Origin: Turritopsis dohrnii
Lineage: Eukaryota; Cnidaria; Hydrozoa; Anthoathecata; Oceaniidae
NCBI GenBank assembly: GCA_027922465.2
Contig: BQMF02000758.1
Span: 1-64,000 of the forward strand
Direction: 5' to 3'
DNA: 64,000 nt
The translations under genes and the position numbers were made by a program. Positions 37,024-48,654 of the stretch are shown in pieces. The first letter of the stretch is position 1; every line of letters starts with the position of its first letter. Under the pieces are notes generated by a model that was not told the DNA's origin, made no database searches, and worked only from the letters and a program-made list of their open reading frames with translations.

Positions 37024-37529
37024 TTATTATATTATTATATCATTATTATATTTATGACCTTGGGTTTAAGCATATATAAAAAAAGAACTTGTAGACGGCA
37101 TTTTTACTCATTCTGCTTGCTGTAGTTGAATATTTCCGCCTATTTTTGTTTGTTTATGTTTTATCCTGAGTTCAGAAAATTTCATCGCGATCCAGGGGGC
37201 TAGGATTTGTTTACATCACGTGATCTCGCATTTTTGTGCGGAATGGAATAGAGCATTCATATGTAAAAATTTCACACCGCCTAGCCGAGATCTATCTATT
37301 GTCAATTTGTTGAAGAAATCACTGCGAAGATTTTTATAAGAAATACAGCTACTCACATTCATTTTTTCATTTTTAATGACGTAATAGTAATAAAATCACT
37401 CAATCAGTGAAACAGAGAATAAAATGAAAACGAGGTCATATGTATTAACTAAAACATAGTGTTTAAACAGAATTCATGTAAGATGTATAAATGTCAGTAG
37501 TGTTTGTAATTTGTATATCTTATATTATT
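37024..37529. other. No recognisable gene
   Basis: AT-rich spacer between the Helitron-like 3' end and the duplicated lectin module. Nothing further is seen. Confidence 0.4.
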
Positions 37530-39552
37530 ATTTCCAAAAGTTCACCACACCTATGCAATAATCGTTAAGATGTTGTTTTTCTAATTAAAGAAAAGAAACT
37601 TACTTGCATCATGGGAAGTGTCATGTCTTTGGACTAAGAAAGAAAGCGGAATAGTTAAGAAGTAAGTAAGGAGAAATCCCTGTCTGTGTGACCACTACAA
37701 GATCTTATTTATCAGATGTCAAATGGTTTGATTCTAAGTAAGTTAAACAAAGTATCAAGTAAGTGTGAAAAAGACTGAGAACGTATAAAACATATGTATG
37801 GAGTAGATCATTTTTTTTAGCTCTACAAGATGGATACATTTACTGTGATTTTTTTTTTCATCACAGAAGGATTTTGATATGGAGCTTAAGCATCTATGAC
37901 GGCAGCGAAGATAAAATGTTTTGCCAAAATATTTGTTGTTCCAAAAGATATTGAAGAAAAACCCAACGATTTGGTTCATTAAATTCTTAAAAGTTCTTAA
38001 AGGTCTTAAAATTCACAATATTTTATCAGATGTGTAATGAAAAATACGCCTTGAAAGTTGGTGGATAAGACATTTTGATACACACTGTATACTCAACGTA
38101 AAAATTCATGTTTTGAAGTTGTGCTGATAACGGAAACGTGATTATAGAGACAAGTCGTTCTCTCTGATGTAGATTTTATAGTGAATTGGTAACTTCCTGG
38201 TTGTTAAAAACTTATCCAGTGAATAGTGTCTCTTCCAAAAATAAGCTCTTTGTACTTATTTTCACAAGTAATCTAATTATTTTGTTCTCTTTGCTCACAT
38301 CGTCGTCCCCGTTGCCGTCGAAGTAAGCTTCTTATTAAAAGTTAAACTCGGGAAACTAAAGTTCTATGTAGTGCGCATCAACGGACTTTATAACCAGAAG
38401 ATGAAAGGTGAACAAACTGAACGAATGGTAGTTTATGATGTAAATTAGCTTGTCATATTATGCAAAAAGACAAACTGCATAATTGGTACATTACTAAACC
38501 TGAAACTAATTTTTAGAACTGTCTCAAGGCCCCTCTATCTCTCACACACCCGTATTTAGTAAACCTACTACCTACCGCTATAAAGACGATCGATCAACGA
38601 CGTCAATGACGTCACACGCACTCCAGAAAATGTAGGGTCAATTTTCTCACACTACCGCAAGAATCGCAGATCCTAAAAAGCCCCATTGGTTAGCCTGGGC
38701 TTTTTCCCTTAAAATTTGGTCAATTTGGAAATGCGTTGGTACGATTTGAAACTGACGTCACGCACGAAATTGCCGAAATTTTAAATCAGTAGAAAGACAT
38801 CGTTTTATATAAGATCTGTTAACCAAACAACGGGAGTTAATAAATTCTTACCATGATGACATATGATAACCATGAGGATCCTGGTGATGAAGATCTACAA
38901 AATCAAAAGACAATTTAGTGATCTATCCGTTCAATTATCGTACATTTTTAGATTTCAGATTTTTAAAGGGTCAAGAGGAGGCTTGCCCTAAATAAACATT
39001 CGCCTATTTAATATAGAAAACTCTAACAGCAAAACAACTGACTTTTAACAAATTCCCAAACTTTATAAAAAGGCAGTAATTAGCTGATAATAATCGACAA
39101 TATCATGTTATCAGAATAAAATTAGCTAATTACGTAACAGATAATTACGATTATTTTGATTAAAAGAAAGAAAAAGAGAGAAAGAGAAGCACAAGCAACA
39201 TACCTTCCAGTCAATCATTTCGTTGTTTCTATTTCCTCCACTTTCATTAACAAACGAATGGTAAAAAAGTACAAGAACTTCTTTGGTCTTTTTTTTCTTA
39301 ATCAAGGATACATAAAGAAATTCACAGTAATGCAAAATTCAGAAAAAAAATCTTTTCAGTTATTAAAATTAATGAATACGTAAAAAAAAGTTAAATATGT
39401 TGCCTGATGAAATGAAATCTATCAATCGAGATCTCCATTTCTCAGATTGATTTTGTATTATAACTATGCTCAATCTGTTTCTTATCCAACACAATTCATC
39501 TCACGTGACTGCATACACGTAACCCGTTTATAAAATGACCGCTCAAGATAGG
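37530..39552. repeat. Lectin-locus duplication module, copy C
   Basis: It is homologous to 6770-8520 and, in part, to 19670-20200. It retains the micro-exon paralogue near 37620 with intact splice sites. A minus-strand stretch near 39195-39260 ending in NNEMIDWK followed by GTATGT could be another exon. The module is interrupted at 39552 by the LINE, and its short continuation resumes at 59578. Confidence 0.65.
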
Positions 39553-39864
39553 AAATAAGTAAGTAAGTAATCATTTATTTACCATGTACACAATGTAAAC
39601 ATGGAAGGAGACCACACCAATAGACAGGCTAATCGAGGGGGAGGCCACCCGTAAAAAAAAATAAATAAATAAATAAAAAAAATACATAGAGAGGACTCAA
39701 CTTGTTTAACAACAGTTACAAAAGAAAGAAACTAAGAAACTAAACAGTAACAAGACAAAAAAGATAGAGATAGAGACAAACCTGATTATAAAACACACAC
39801 ACAAAAATCAAGAATAAAAAACAACAACGAAAACAAAACAAAACAAACAAACTAAACAGGTGAG

Positions 39865-40285
39865 CTATTGCAGTGACAGAGTAATTGATAGTTTTCTAAG
39901 AGTATTAGAAGCTAAATTTTGAAGAATTATATCAGGATGAGATGATTGAAGTTGATTCCAAGTTTTGATTGCCTGGAATGTTAGGGAATTTTTGCCAAAT
40001 ACATTAGTTTTGATGCTAGGAATTGATAACCCTCCAGAGCTACTGAAACATGTGTTGTGTTCATGAGAGGTGGAGGCAGGTGAGAATTTAAAAACTTGAA
40101 AGATTTCGTCAGGAAGGTTTGAATTTAAATAATTGTAGACGAATGTGTTATTGAGAACCTTAACAAGGGAGAAGATAGGGGGGATATTAAGATCATGAAA
40201 GATGGGAATTGAGAGAGATCTAAAATTTGAAAAGGTGATTATACGAACAGCCTTCTTTTGTAAAATAAAAACTCTGTTATTGTTA
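39865..40285 (-). pseudogene. LINE ORF2, C-terminal region
   Basis: About 140 residues with ILQKKAVRIITF, a PIFHDLNI segment and an FQAIKTWNQLQ tail, typical of the stretch after the reverse transcriptase in CR1/L2/Jockey-type ORF2 proteins. It begins at the Helitron boundary (40285/40286); the residues just upstream are found at 48655 in the same frame. It ends with a stop before the TTAC tail. This piece has no internal stop. The first residues read through from Helitron sequence are not part of the LINE. Confidence 0.75.
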
Positions 40286-40287
40286 TT

Positions 40288-40306
40288 GCCGCCCATAAGG
40301 GGCGGC
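40288..40306 (+). other. Helitron 5' terminal hairpin
   Basis: GCCGCCC and GGGCGGC form a 7-bp stem around the ATAAG loop, two bases inside the 5' end. The first ten bases reappear inverted at 48623-48632, and GGGCGGCACTT recurs as a direct repeat near both ends. These are probable Rep recognition sites. Confidence 0.7.
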
Positions 40307-40795
40307 ACTTGAGCTGAGCGTGTGTGCGTGTTGGGCGTTTGCATTTATCAGCCGTGCTGGATCTCAGATTTGCACGTTGCCTTAACTGTTCAAACTGAAT
40401 TCACAACCAGTTTCTGAAATTTGAAAGGTAAGCGAAACAATGATGTTTTGAAAAAATCAGGTTCGTGCTAGAGAAAACACGAATAGGATAGTCTTCTTTG
40501 GTCAAACCATGCATCATCCGGGTCTTTTTGGTGATTTCCCGGCCCATTTCCCCTCACGTGTTATTTCCTTTGAGGAAAAAAAGTCAACGCAAGGCGAAGA
40601 AAAAACAAGTAAGTTCATCAGTGAAAAAGATTTCTGTGTTTGGCAAACTTAGAAATAACACACTTACTTCCATATTTTGTGGAAGACCTTCCTCTCCGAA
40701 AGAACAGACACTTCCCTTTGTGGAAGAACAGATACTTCCCTTGTGAAATATCAGAAATCCCTTTGGGAAACAGATTCAAAACAAACTACGTTGCC

Positions 40796-43700
40796 ATGAT
40801 GCAATGGTTGCAAAATTTACCACATTTTTTGAATTCGAACAGGTTTTTACCTGCCACCTACTCATGTGCTATTGATAGTTTCTTGGAAATATGGTTGAGA
40901 ACTATTTCAACTGTTTTCACAAATGGAAGGACTGATAGTTGTATCTTAAGTTTGCTAAACACAGTAAAGCAGCATTTAGATTCATTATTTGTCTGGAATA
41001 CAACTGAATATCATGTAATTAGGGAGCCTTTGTGGCAATATATACGCATGAAATGCCCTTCATTTGTTCCTATGGACAGTACAGCACAATTTAGTGAAAT
41101 TTTTCAGTCTCAAGTTTTTAGTGACCTTGCCTTGACAGAAAAAGAAAAAATTATTTCGTCAGTAAAACAGTCAGGTTTTTGTCAAGAGTGTTTAAGACCT
41201 GTCAGCTCTAATTGTGAAACTTTAGTCCATTACATTACCCTCCAAGATGTCTTGTCACAGCAATCGATACCAGAAGAGTGGCCATTGTTACTAGAACGTA
41301 GAAACATGAACAGCACGATTGACTGTTCAGTTTGTCAGAAGTCATGCACTGTCGTTGAGACTGAAACCCAAGCAAGTTCAGTTTTGTTTGTTGAGTTAAG
41401 TCCAAGTATCATGAGCTCAGTACAATTTGCGGAAAATGTAACTGCATTTGGTTATACTTACAACTTAGTCTCAATGGTTCGCCATCTTGGTGCACATTTT
41501 TCTTGTGCTATTGTTGAACAATCATGTGTTCTAATAGATGATATGAAATTAAAATGTGCATCATATGAAACTGTTAATGACTTGTATTCTGCTAATTCTT
41601 CTGGTTGGTTTTTTGGAGTTTATATTAGAAACTCTGAGCAAATAGAAGCACCTGTTCATTTTGATCATGATTATATAAATGAAACTTCCTATGGGTGCAG
41701 TTCTCACTCAGATTCAGGCTCTAAACCTGAAAGTGTTATGTTATATTCATTGACTGATCATGATTATTCTGGAAAAAAATTTGAAGCCAAAAAGCGTAAG
41801 GTTCTTGACATGGATGGTATCTTACCCTCTTTCATCAATGATCAAATGAGAGTGGAAGAAATGAAGAATTTGCAAGATTCCTCTAAATCGACAGTGAATT
41901 ATCAATTGCAACCTACAAGAGAAAAGGCCACCGAAGATAAACAAAAGAGGAAGAAGACAAAAAAGCGTAAGAAATCTAATATGAATGGTTTTCAAACTCA
42001 CTTGGCTAATGAGGCAAGAGCTAAAGAAGAAATGAAGGATTTCCATAATTCTTTAAAAATGACAATTCATAAATGTATAATTTGTCATGAAGCTTGGCCA
42101 GTCAGAGATAACTCTATCAGGGATCAAAAAAATTATATTTGTACGCGATGTGTAAGAGATAAAGGTATTCCCAAAAAATTTAGTGTAGAAAATGGTACTG
42201 TTCCTTGTTCAGTTCCACCAGAACTTCAAGGTTTGACTCAGTGTGAAGAAATGTTAATAGCGAGAGCGTTTCCTGTCATGCAGATATACCTAAAACCAAA
42301 ATATGGCACTGTTGCTTATAAAGGTCATTGCGTCACTTTGCCCCACAATGTCCAGACAGTAGCAAATATTCTCCCTAATCTCCCTAAGGACTTGCCTGTT
42401 GTAGTATTTACTATCAAAGGGCAAAAAAGTTCTGATGATACGAATTTTAAGGTAAGAAGAGAACATGTGTTGAATGCACTCTTATGGTTGAAAGATAACA
42501 ATCCTTGTTACAAAGATGTAATTATAGACCAGCATCGTATAAATTCATTACCTATTGATGATGTAATTTCAATCAATAATGAGGACATTTTAGAAGATGA
42601 TACACAGAACTTACCTGATACTGGCAATGAGACTAATGATGTCCCCTCTTTGAGTTTTATTCCTGTTGTTAATAAACAACCCTTAGAGCATGTCAGACTG
42701 AATAATTCTATAAACCAGACTAATAATTATTTGGATATATCGCCCAATCCATTTAGTGAGTTTAATACACATTGCCTTGCAACAATGGCATTCCCAGTGC
42801 TCTTTCCCAATGGCAAGGGAGACCCAACAAATAAATCTTTAATAAGACAAATTAGTGCAAAAGAGAATGAAGCATTAAGTTTACATTTGAAACACCTTAT
42901 CAGATTTGGAGAAAATTTAAATGGAAGATGGGTATACAGATTTGCTGCTCACCCAAGGTTTGGTTTTTGGGCTTATAATATGCTATATAGAAAGAGACTT
43001 CTCGCAGAAGGAAATTTCTATATCAAGCAACATCAGGAAGATATTCCGACAATAGATGAACTAAGAGAGATGCTAAGAAGTAATACTTATAACAACATCA
43101 TGAATAAAATTCAGTATTATGCCAAAAATATATCAGGTACTAATTCTTATTGGTATCAGGTGAAACAACAGCTGAAATCAACGCTGGAACAAGTTGGATC
43201 ACCAACTATTTTTTTCACATTGTCTTGTGCTGAATTCCATTGGCCAGAGTTTCATACGTTGTTTGGAGATTTCAACATTGCTACTAATGAAGTTCAACGC
43301 CAAAATGTAATAAATTACCCTCATATCCTAGATTGGTTTTTTACGCAAAGAGTAGAATCTTTCGTAAAATACTGGCTTTACAACATTTTGGGTGCAGTGT
43401 GGCATTGGTATAGATTTGAATTTGCTGTTCTCAGGGGTGCTATTCATTGTCATGGACTTGCAAAACTTGATTCTGACTTTGGAATTTGTGATTATACTGC
43501 TAAAGCATTAAGAGCTTTTGAGTGTAAGGAAAAAATTAAACTAGGCTTGCTTAATGCAGAATCATGTGAGGAAATAATAATGGAAGGCAAAGATGCAGAA
43601 AAAAAAGTGTGTGACTATTATGATTATTTAATTAGTTGCACGAATCCTGTACCACATCAAGAATGGACTAAACCAGCCATCCATCCTTGCAGAAAAACCT

Positions 43701-46291
43701 ATGAGGAAGCTATGCAGGATCAGAATGAAGATTATGCTGACTTGCTTAATTCTGTTCAACGACATACCAAATGTAACTCTGAATATTGCTTAAGAACTAA
43801 TAACGATGGTGATCAATATTGTAGATTTCATTATCCATTTAATTTGCAAAGTGATACACATATTGAATACAAACAAATTATAACAAAATCTGGTCATGTC
43901 ATACGACCTGAAATAGTTGCAAAACGTAATGATCCTAGACTAAACAGAAATCAACAAATACAGCTGCAAGGTTGGAGAGCAAATTGTGACATACAACTGG
44001 TCATAGACCATCATGCATGTGTTGAGTATTTAGTTAAGTATGCTTCTAAGGGTGAAAAAATGTCGTCTATTGCCAGGAATGCTTTTGTGGCTGTTGTATC
44101 TAATGTATCTGATGCAACTTCAACACAAAGTGCTATAAGAAAATTAATGGTTAAGTGTGTAGGTGAACGTGATATGGGAAAACCGGAAGTAATGCATCAG
44201 ATATTATCACTTAAACTGTACACATGCTCATTCCAAACAGCCATCATAAGCTTAGACAATTCAAAACGATGTAAAATTAAACAAAATGATATCTCAGTTG
44301 AAAAGTCACATCTCGAGCTTTATGCTGAACGGAAGTCTTCTGTTCATAATTTAAACGAAATTAATTTAGTAACTTTTTTTGCCACCTATTCTAGTGACAA
44401 TGGCAAAGTTGTTAAAAGGAAAAAGCCTGTAATTGTTCGCACTATTCCGAATTATAGTTCTAACCCAAATAGTCTAAATTATGGAATTTATTGTAAAAAT
44501 CAATTAATTAAGTTGAAGCCATGGAAATATACTGTGACCAATGCTTGGGATAATGAACCAGAATGTGATGCCACTTTTGTGAGAAAATGGAAAGAATTTT
44601 TATTGTCTGAAATTGGACAAAAAGCCATGCCACAATGGCAGAGACTTCTTACAGATGCCACTAATTATTTTAATGAGGAAAGTTATTTTGAAAATGATTC
44701 TGACAATGCTGAACCTGCCTCAGAAGAACTTGAGGAATGGATGTATGTTGCAAGAAAGGCCCCTTTGTCAGAAGGTATGTCATTTTCTTCCCATCAAATA
44801 CAACAGATGAGAGAAGTATATTCCTCAACACAACTGAATGAAATACCTTTTTGGTTAGAAAGTGTAAAAAGTTCTACCATAGTAATTCCAAATCAGACTC
44901 GGCCTGTTGATGTACTATTATTAAATAGAAAACAATCCATAGCATACAAAATAATACGTGACCACTACAATGAAAATGTTTCACTCCCTATAACATTGAT
45001 TATTACTGGTCAAGGTGGATCAGGAAAAAGCTTTTTAATTAATGCATTAAAAAGCTTGCTTCAAGAAACTTGTGTATTATGTTCTTACTTTGGAATAGCA
45101 TCACACAACATTGAGGGAGTTACATTACACAGTTTGTTGCAGTTACCAATCAAGGGTCTACATCAACGCGAATTAACAGGAAAATCATTAGTAAAATTGC
45201 AACAAAGATTACGGAATAAGCGTTATATCATCATTGATGAATTTTCTGTAATTGGTCAAAGGATGTTGGGCTGGATAGATCGGCGTTTACGTCAAGCCAC
45301 TGGTGTACTTGATGAAACATTTGGTGGATTTTCTATGATTTTGGTTGGTGATATTGCTCAATTGCCACCAGTAAGTGACAAGCCACTATATCATTCAAAG
45401 CCAGATAATAGCACTGCTTTAATGGGTTATTGTGCATATCGAGAAATACAAAATGTTGTACAACTGGAGGTTAATGAAAGAGTTAAAGATCCTTCCCAAG
45501 AACAATTTCGAAACATCCTACTCCGATTAAGAGATGGGGTTAGCACTATTGAAGATTGGGAGACTTTGAGCTCCCCTAATGCAATCAATGTCAATACACA
45601 GTTACTTGACACATATCTCCGATTAGCTTTTTCAAACAAGACAGTGGCAGATCACAATTTCAATTCTTTAACGGCATCCTGTCCAACCATTTACCCTATT
45701 AAGGCAAAACATAATATACCGAAAGCGGCTAAATTATCACCTGATGACTATGGTGGACTTGAGCCTCTTATTCACTTAGGTATTAATGCACAGGTTATGC
45801 TGACCAGAAATCTTTGGGTTCAAATGGGTTTGTGTAATGGTACCATGGGTACTGTACAACACATAATATACAAGGAAAATCAAATGCCGCCAACTTTGCC
45901 AATTGCAGTCATGGTTAAATTTGATAAGTATACTGGTCCTACATTTCACAATTCGGGTTTGATCCCTATTGTACCTGTACTTTCGACCACAGATGAAAAT
46001 TTGGAAAGAATTCAAATTCCTCTAAAACTTAGTTGGGCTATAACCATACATAAATCTCAAGGTTTAACTGTTGATAGAGCTATAGTTGACTTAGGCACAA
46101 CTGAAAAGGTTGCTGGACTAGCTTATGTTGCTTTATCACGTGTCCGTACACTTGATAGTTTAGTTATTGAGCCTTTTTCTTTTGAACGTCTTCTTATGGT
46201 AAGAAATGCTGCAAATTTTGCGTATCGTATCAGAGAAGAGGCACGACTTAAAGAGTTAGACAGATTAACATCTGAAAAATATGAAGCTTGA
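40796..46291 (+). CDS. Helitron Rep-helicase with USP-like N-terminal domain
   Basis: About 1831 residues from ATG 40796; the frame is open further upstream, and a small first exon (ATG 40509, donor at 40607, acceptor before 40652) could extend it in frame. Numbered from 40796: a USP-like cysteine protease domain with YSCAIDSF (Cys about 24), two CxxC pairs and RHLGAHFS (His about 234); a CIIC/CTRC finger and DUF6570-like region (about 425-590); the Helitron helicase-like N domain (about 650-760); HUH motif IHCHG (about 884-886) and tyrosines YLVKY (1078, 1082), the Rep nickase residues; PIF1-type helicase with GQGGSGKS (about 1405), IIIDEF, GDIAQLPPV, and a C-terminal HKSQGLTVD and YVALSR. 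It should nick, strand-transfer and unwind the element for rolling-circle movement. All key motifs are present. Confidence 0.85.
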   Translation: MMQWLQNLPHFLNSNRFLPATYSCAIDSFLEIWLRTISTVFTNGRTDSCILSLLNTVKQHLDSLFVWNTTEYHVIREPLWQYIRMKCPSFVPMDSTAQFSEIFQSQVFSDLALTEKEKIISSVKQSGFCQECLRPVSSNCETLVHYITLQDVLSQQSIPEEWPLLLERRNMNSTIDCSVCQKSCTVVETETQASSVLFVELSPSIMSSVQFAENVTAFGYTYNLVSMVRHLGAHFSCAIVEQSCVLIDDMKLKCASYETVNDLYSANSSGWFFGVYIRNSEQIEAPVHFDHDYINETSYGCSSHSDSGSKPESVMLYSLTDHDYSGKKFEAKKRKVLDMDGILPSFINDQMRVEEMKNLQDSSKSTVNYQLQPTREKATEDKQKRKKTKKRKKSNMNGFQTHLANEARAKEEMKDFHNSLKMTIHKCIICHEAWPVRDNSIRDQKNYICTRCVRDKGIPKKFSVENGTVPCSVPPELQGLTQCEEMLIARAFPVMQIYLKPKYGTVAYKGHCVTLPHNVQTVANILPNLPKDLPVVVFTIKGQKSSDDTNFKVRREHVLNALLWLKDNNPCYKDVIIDQHRINSLPIDDVISINNEDILEDDTQNLPDTGNETNDVPSLSFIPVVNKQPLEHVRLNNSINQTNNYLDISPNPFSEFNTHCLATMAFPVLFPNGKGDPTNKSLIRQISAKENEALSLHLKHLIRFGENLNGRWVYRFAAHPRFGFWAYNMLYRKRLLAEGNFYIKQHQEDIPTIDELREMLRSNTYNNIMNKIQYYAKNISGTNSYWYQVKQQLKSTLEQVGSPTIFFTLSCAEFHWPEFHTLFGDFNIATNEVQRQNVINYPHILDWFFTQRVESFVKYWLYNILGAVWHWYRFEFAVLRGAIHCHGLAKLDSDFGICDYTAKALRAFECKEKIKLGLLNAESCEEIIMEGKDAEKKVCDYYDYLISCTNPVPHQEWTKPAIHPCRKTYEEAMQDQNEDYADLLNSVQRHTKCNSEYCLRTNNDGDQYCRFHYPFNLQSDTHIEYKQIITKSGHVIRPEIVAKRNDPRLNRNQQIQLQGWRANCDIQLVIDHHACVEYLVKYASKGEKMSSIARNAFVAVVSNVSDATSTQSAIRKLMVKCVGERDMGKPEVMHQILSLKLYTCSFQTAIISLDNSKRCKIKQNDISVEKSHLELYAERKSSVHNLNEINLVTFFATYSSDNGKVVKRKKPVIVRTIPNYSSNPNSLNYGIYCKNQLIKLKPWKYTVTNAWDNEPECDATFVRKWKEFLLSEIGQKAMPQWQRLLTDATNYFNEESYFENDSDNAEPASEELEEWMYVARKAPLSEGMSFSSHQIQQMREVYSSTQLNEIPFWLESVKSSTIVIPNQTRPVDVLLLNRKQSIAYKIIRDHYNENVSLPITLIITGQGGSGKSFLINALKSLLQETCVLCSYFGIASHNIEGVTLHSLLQLPIKGLHQRELTGKSLVKLQQRLRNKRYIIIDEFSVIGQRMLGWIDRRLRQATGVLDETFGGFSMILVGDIAQLPPVSDKPLYHSKPDNSTALMGYCAYREIQNVVQLEVNERVKDPSQEQFRNILLRLRDGVSTIEDWETLSSPNAINVNTQLLDTYLRLAFSNKTVADHNFNSLTASCPTIYPIKAKHNIPKAAKLSPDDYGGLEPLIHLGINAQVMLTRNLWVQMGLCNGTMGTVQHIIYKENQMPPTLPIAVMVKFDKYTGPTFHNSGLIPIVPVLSTTDENLERIQIPLKLSWAITIHKSQGLTVDRAIVDLGTTEKVAGLAYVALSRVRTLDSLVIEPFSFERLLMVRNAANFAYRIREEARLKELDRLTSEKYEA

Positions 46292-46312
46292 CGATTTTTC
46301 CTTTTTTGTAGA

Positions 46313-48155
46313 ATGTCATCTGCATCAAGAAAATCAAAAAAAGGTATATTCTTCTGATTATAAATTTTTGTATGCAATTCAAAACATTAATTTCAGTTTT
46401 CTATCTTTACTTTCTTTTTGTTTGGGTGTGAGAGAAATTCACTTGACAAAGTGAATAAGAAATCATTCTAAGCCTCTATGGTATTTGTCCCTTATTATGA
46501 AGCAACAACTATGTATCCATTAATCTTTTGTAGCACTTCCACCTAATAATAATACTCAAACAGCTCGTATGCATAAGACTGTGGAGTCAAAATCTGCAAA
46601 AGTTCAACAAATCAGTAAGTTACTCTTTATCTAATTTTTTATCCTTATTTGTTTTTCTTTACCTTAACACTGTCTCTTGATATAGTTGCGCCTTCCTTTC
46701 AGATTAATTTTTATTGTTCATTTTAGCCACGCCATCAAGCCCACTCAAATTACAAAACAATCAAACTACTCCCAAAAAAGCGCAATCTGATGGTAAGTGA
46801 GTTTTGTACAGCAAAAACGATTGTTTTAATGGAGAACTAAAGTAAACATGAAAAATGCCTCTATTTTTTTATACACATGAGTGCAATAGTGAATGAATAA
46901 CTAAGCATAATTTATTAAACAATGCGTGCCCATATATTTTATGTAAATTAAACATGAACCTTGGAAAACTTGTATTGTTCTAAAAAAATATAACAGTAAA
47001 CAGTAGCAAAGAGAGAGGTTAAGTGACATACTGCTGATGTCACAACAAATGAGGTCTTGAATCAGAAGACATTGATACTAAGGTTTAAGCGACCTGTCCG
47101 CAGCTGCAATAAGTTTCAAATTGACCAAATCCTCAACTCATTAACGATTCGGTTCTCCTTTAGAATTGACAGGATATATCAAATCAGTTTCACCATGTCA
47201 ACGGTCTCGCAAAGATAATACCTTCTTTGATGCACAAATTCAAACTAATGACAGCACAAAGAAGATACGAGTAATGGAAAATTCTACCACAAGCAGGAAT
47301 CTGTTTTTCAACAAATGTCAGCTAAAATCACCTGTCAAGCTATCTGGTCTTTCACCAACTGATACCGCATTAATGTTTTTCAATTCAAATACTGGTTCAA
47401 GAATAAGTGATGCTCCTGATATAGCATTTAAGTACTCACAAGCAGCTTTTCGAAAAGTTGAAGATCTAGCAGATCTTGCAGTTAATACAGTGTTGGATAT
47501 TCAAGGATCCATACGCTGGTTGGAGGATACACGATTGGTTGCCTGTGGTCCAAAGGATGATAAACACTTCAGAAATGTTCGACAAGCATTGCTTGCAGAT
47601 GAAACAGCATCTATTAAATTATCAGTGTGGGGAGATATGATACCCGAAATTAAAGAAAATGTTGATTACAGCTTTACCAGCTTGGTCATTGATAACTTCA
47701 ATGGGAAGCGATTGGCTACCACTTCATGTACACAAGCAAGCATTTCGCTTACAAAGTTAAATATTGATTGGTCAAAGTATGATATAAAGCCACTAACAGT
47801 TAAGTACTGCTGTCCTAAAGTCGATTCAGTAAAGGTAAATGTTTATTTACAATGTGCTAATGTGAGCTGTCGACGCAAAGTTGTTCCATTCCCTGCGGAA
47901 ACGAAAGTGCGCTGCACCAAATGTGATCGCGTTATGAAAGTCGGTCGTTGTTCACGCAGCATAAATGTTGATATAACCATAACGCACGCAGAAAAGCAGA
48001 TAGTGGTAACAGCATTTGCAGACACTCTGAAAGCTGTTATGGCCATTGGTGATCTGTCCGAAGATGAAATAGAAGATAAGATGCTCGATTTAGAGAACTT
48101 TGATTATACTGTTAACAATAAAAACATTATAATCTCATTGCAAAAGCATTCATAA
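46313..48155 (+). CDS. RPA-like single-strand DNA-binding protein (spliced)
   Basis: Four exons assembled from splice sites: 46313-46343, 46534-46614, 46727-46792 and 47164-48155. All three introns are phase 1 with GT-AG ends; the 81- and 66-nt middle exons keep the frame. The product is about 389 residues: a low-complexity N-terminus, then OB-fold regions (a GYIKSVSP strand opening the first), and a zinc ribbon with C-x4-C then C-x14 then CxxC (about 47850-47930) like the C-terminal DNA-binding domain of RPA70. Animal and plant Helitrons often encode such a protein, presumably to coat the displaced strand. It lies 21 bp after the Rep-helicase stop. The ATG sits just after a TTTTGTAG acceptor, so an upstream exon is possible. 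Confidence 0.75.
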
Positions 48156-48622
48156 TTTTGTTTTTGCCCCTAAACTTGTTCACTTTGTTTGTTAGAAACC
48201 TAATATCATCAGTTGGTTAATACTCAACTTGACTCAATGTGCAAGATTTAAATCAACTATTTTGATAGGGTTTTCCAAGTGCCATCTTCTGTTTTTGCTC
48301 TCTTATTATCTTCAGTTCATATATTATATATTTCATGTATAACAGAAAAAGAAAAAAAACCGTTTAACTACAAGTATACTTAATTTTGATATCATTCTTA
48401 TTAAGAATAGAAACAATTAAGCGGACCAGATCAACTATTAGCGGACTCAGTCTTATTATTCATGTTCCTCATATTACTGATATTATTAAATACTTATTCA
48501 AATTTTCCAGCTGGTCTTTAGATTCAATGATCATAACACGAGGCAAGCTATTAAATGTAAACAAAATCACGTGATCGCCGTGCCGTAGCTCCTTTAAGGT
48601 ACACAAACTTGCATTTTTTGAA
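48156..48622. other. Helitron 3' untranslated region
   Basis: AT-rich sequence between the RPA-like stop and the 3' terminal motifs. No gene is supported. Confidence 0.5.
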
Positions 48623-48654
48623 TATGGGCGGCACTTAGTGAAACTATATGCTAG
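48623..48654 (+). terminator. Helitron 3' end (rolling-circle terminator)
   Basis: TATGGGCGGC (48623-48632), the inverse of the 5' end, is followed by a small CACT-T-AGTG hairpin and CTAG at 48651-48654. T at 48655 is the first base of the LINE. CTAG fits the CTRR terminus of Helitrons. This is a replication terminator of the element, not a transcription terminator. Confidence 0.75.

Larger units (their letters stand above)
40286..48654 (+). mobile_element. Autonomous Helitron (8369 bp)
   Basis: The boundaries are fixed by the interrupted LINE: removing 40286-48654 rejoins its reverse transcriptase frame with A to the left and T to the right, the Helitron target rule. The 5' end TTGCCGCCC forms a 7-bp GC stem (40288-40306). 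The same ten bases, GCCGCCCATA, recur inverted 22 bp before the 3' CTAG. A 5' terminal plus 3' subterminal inverted repeat resembles Helentron/Helitron2-type ends. It encodes a Rep-helicase and an RPA-like protein on the plus strand, both open, so this copy looks autonomous. Confidence 0.85.

Noticed and set aside
40498..40746. 82-codon open frame before the Rep-helicase
   Set aside because: It overlaps the Rep-helicase 5' region in another frame and has no domain; a different frame (ATG 40509) would splice better into the main protein.
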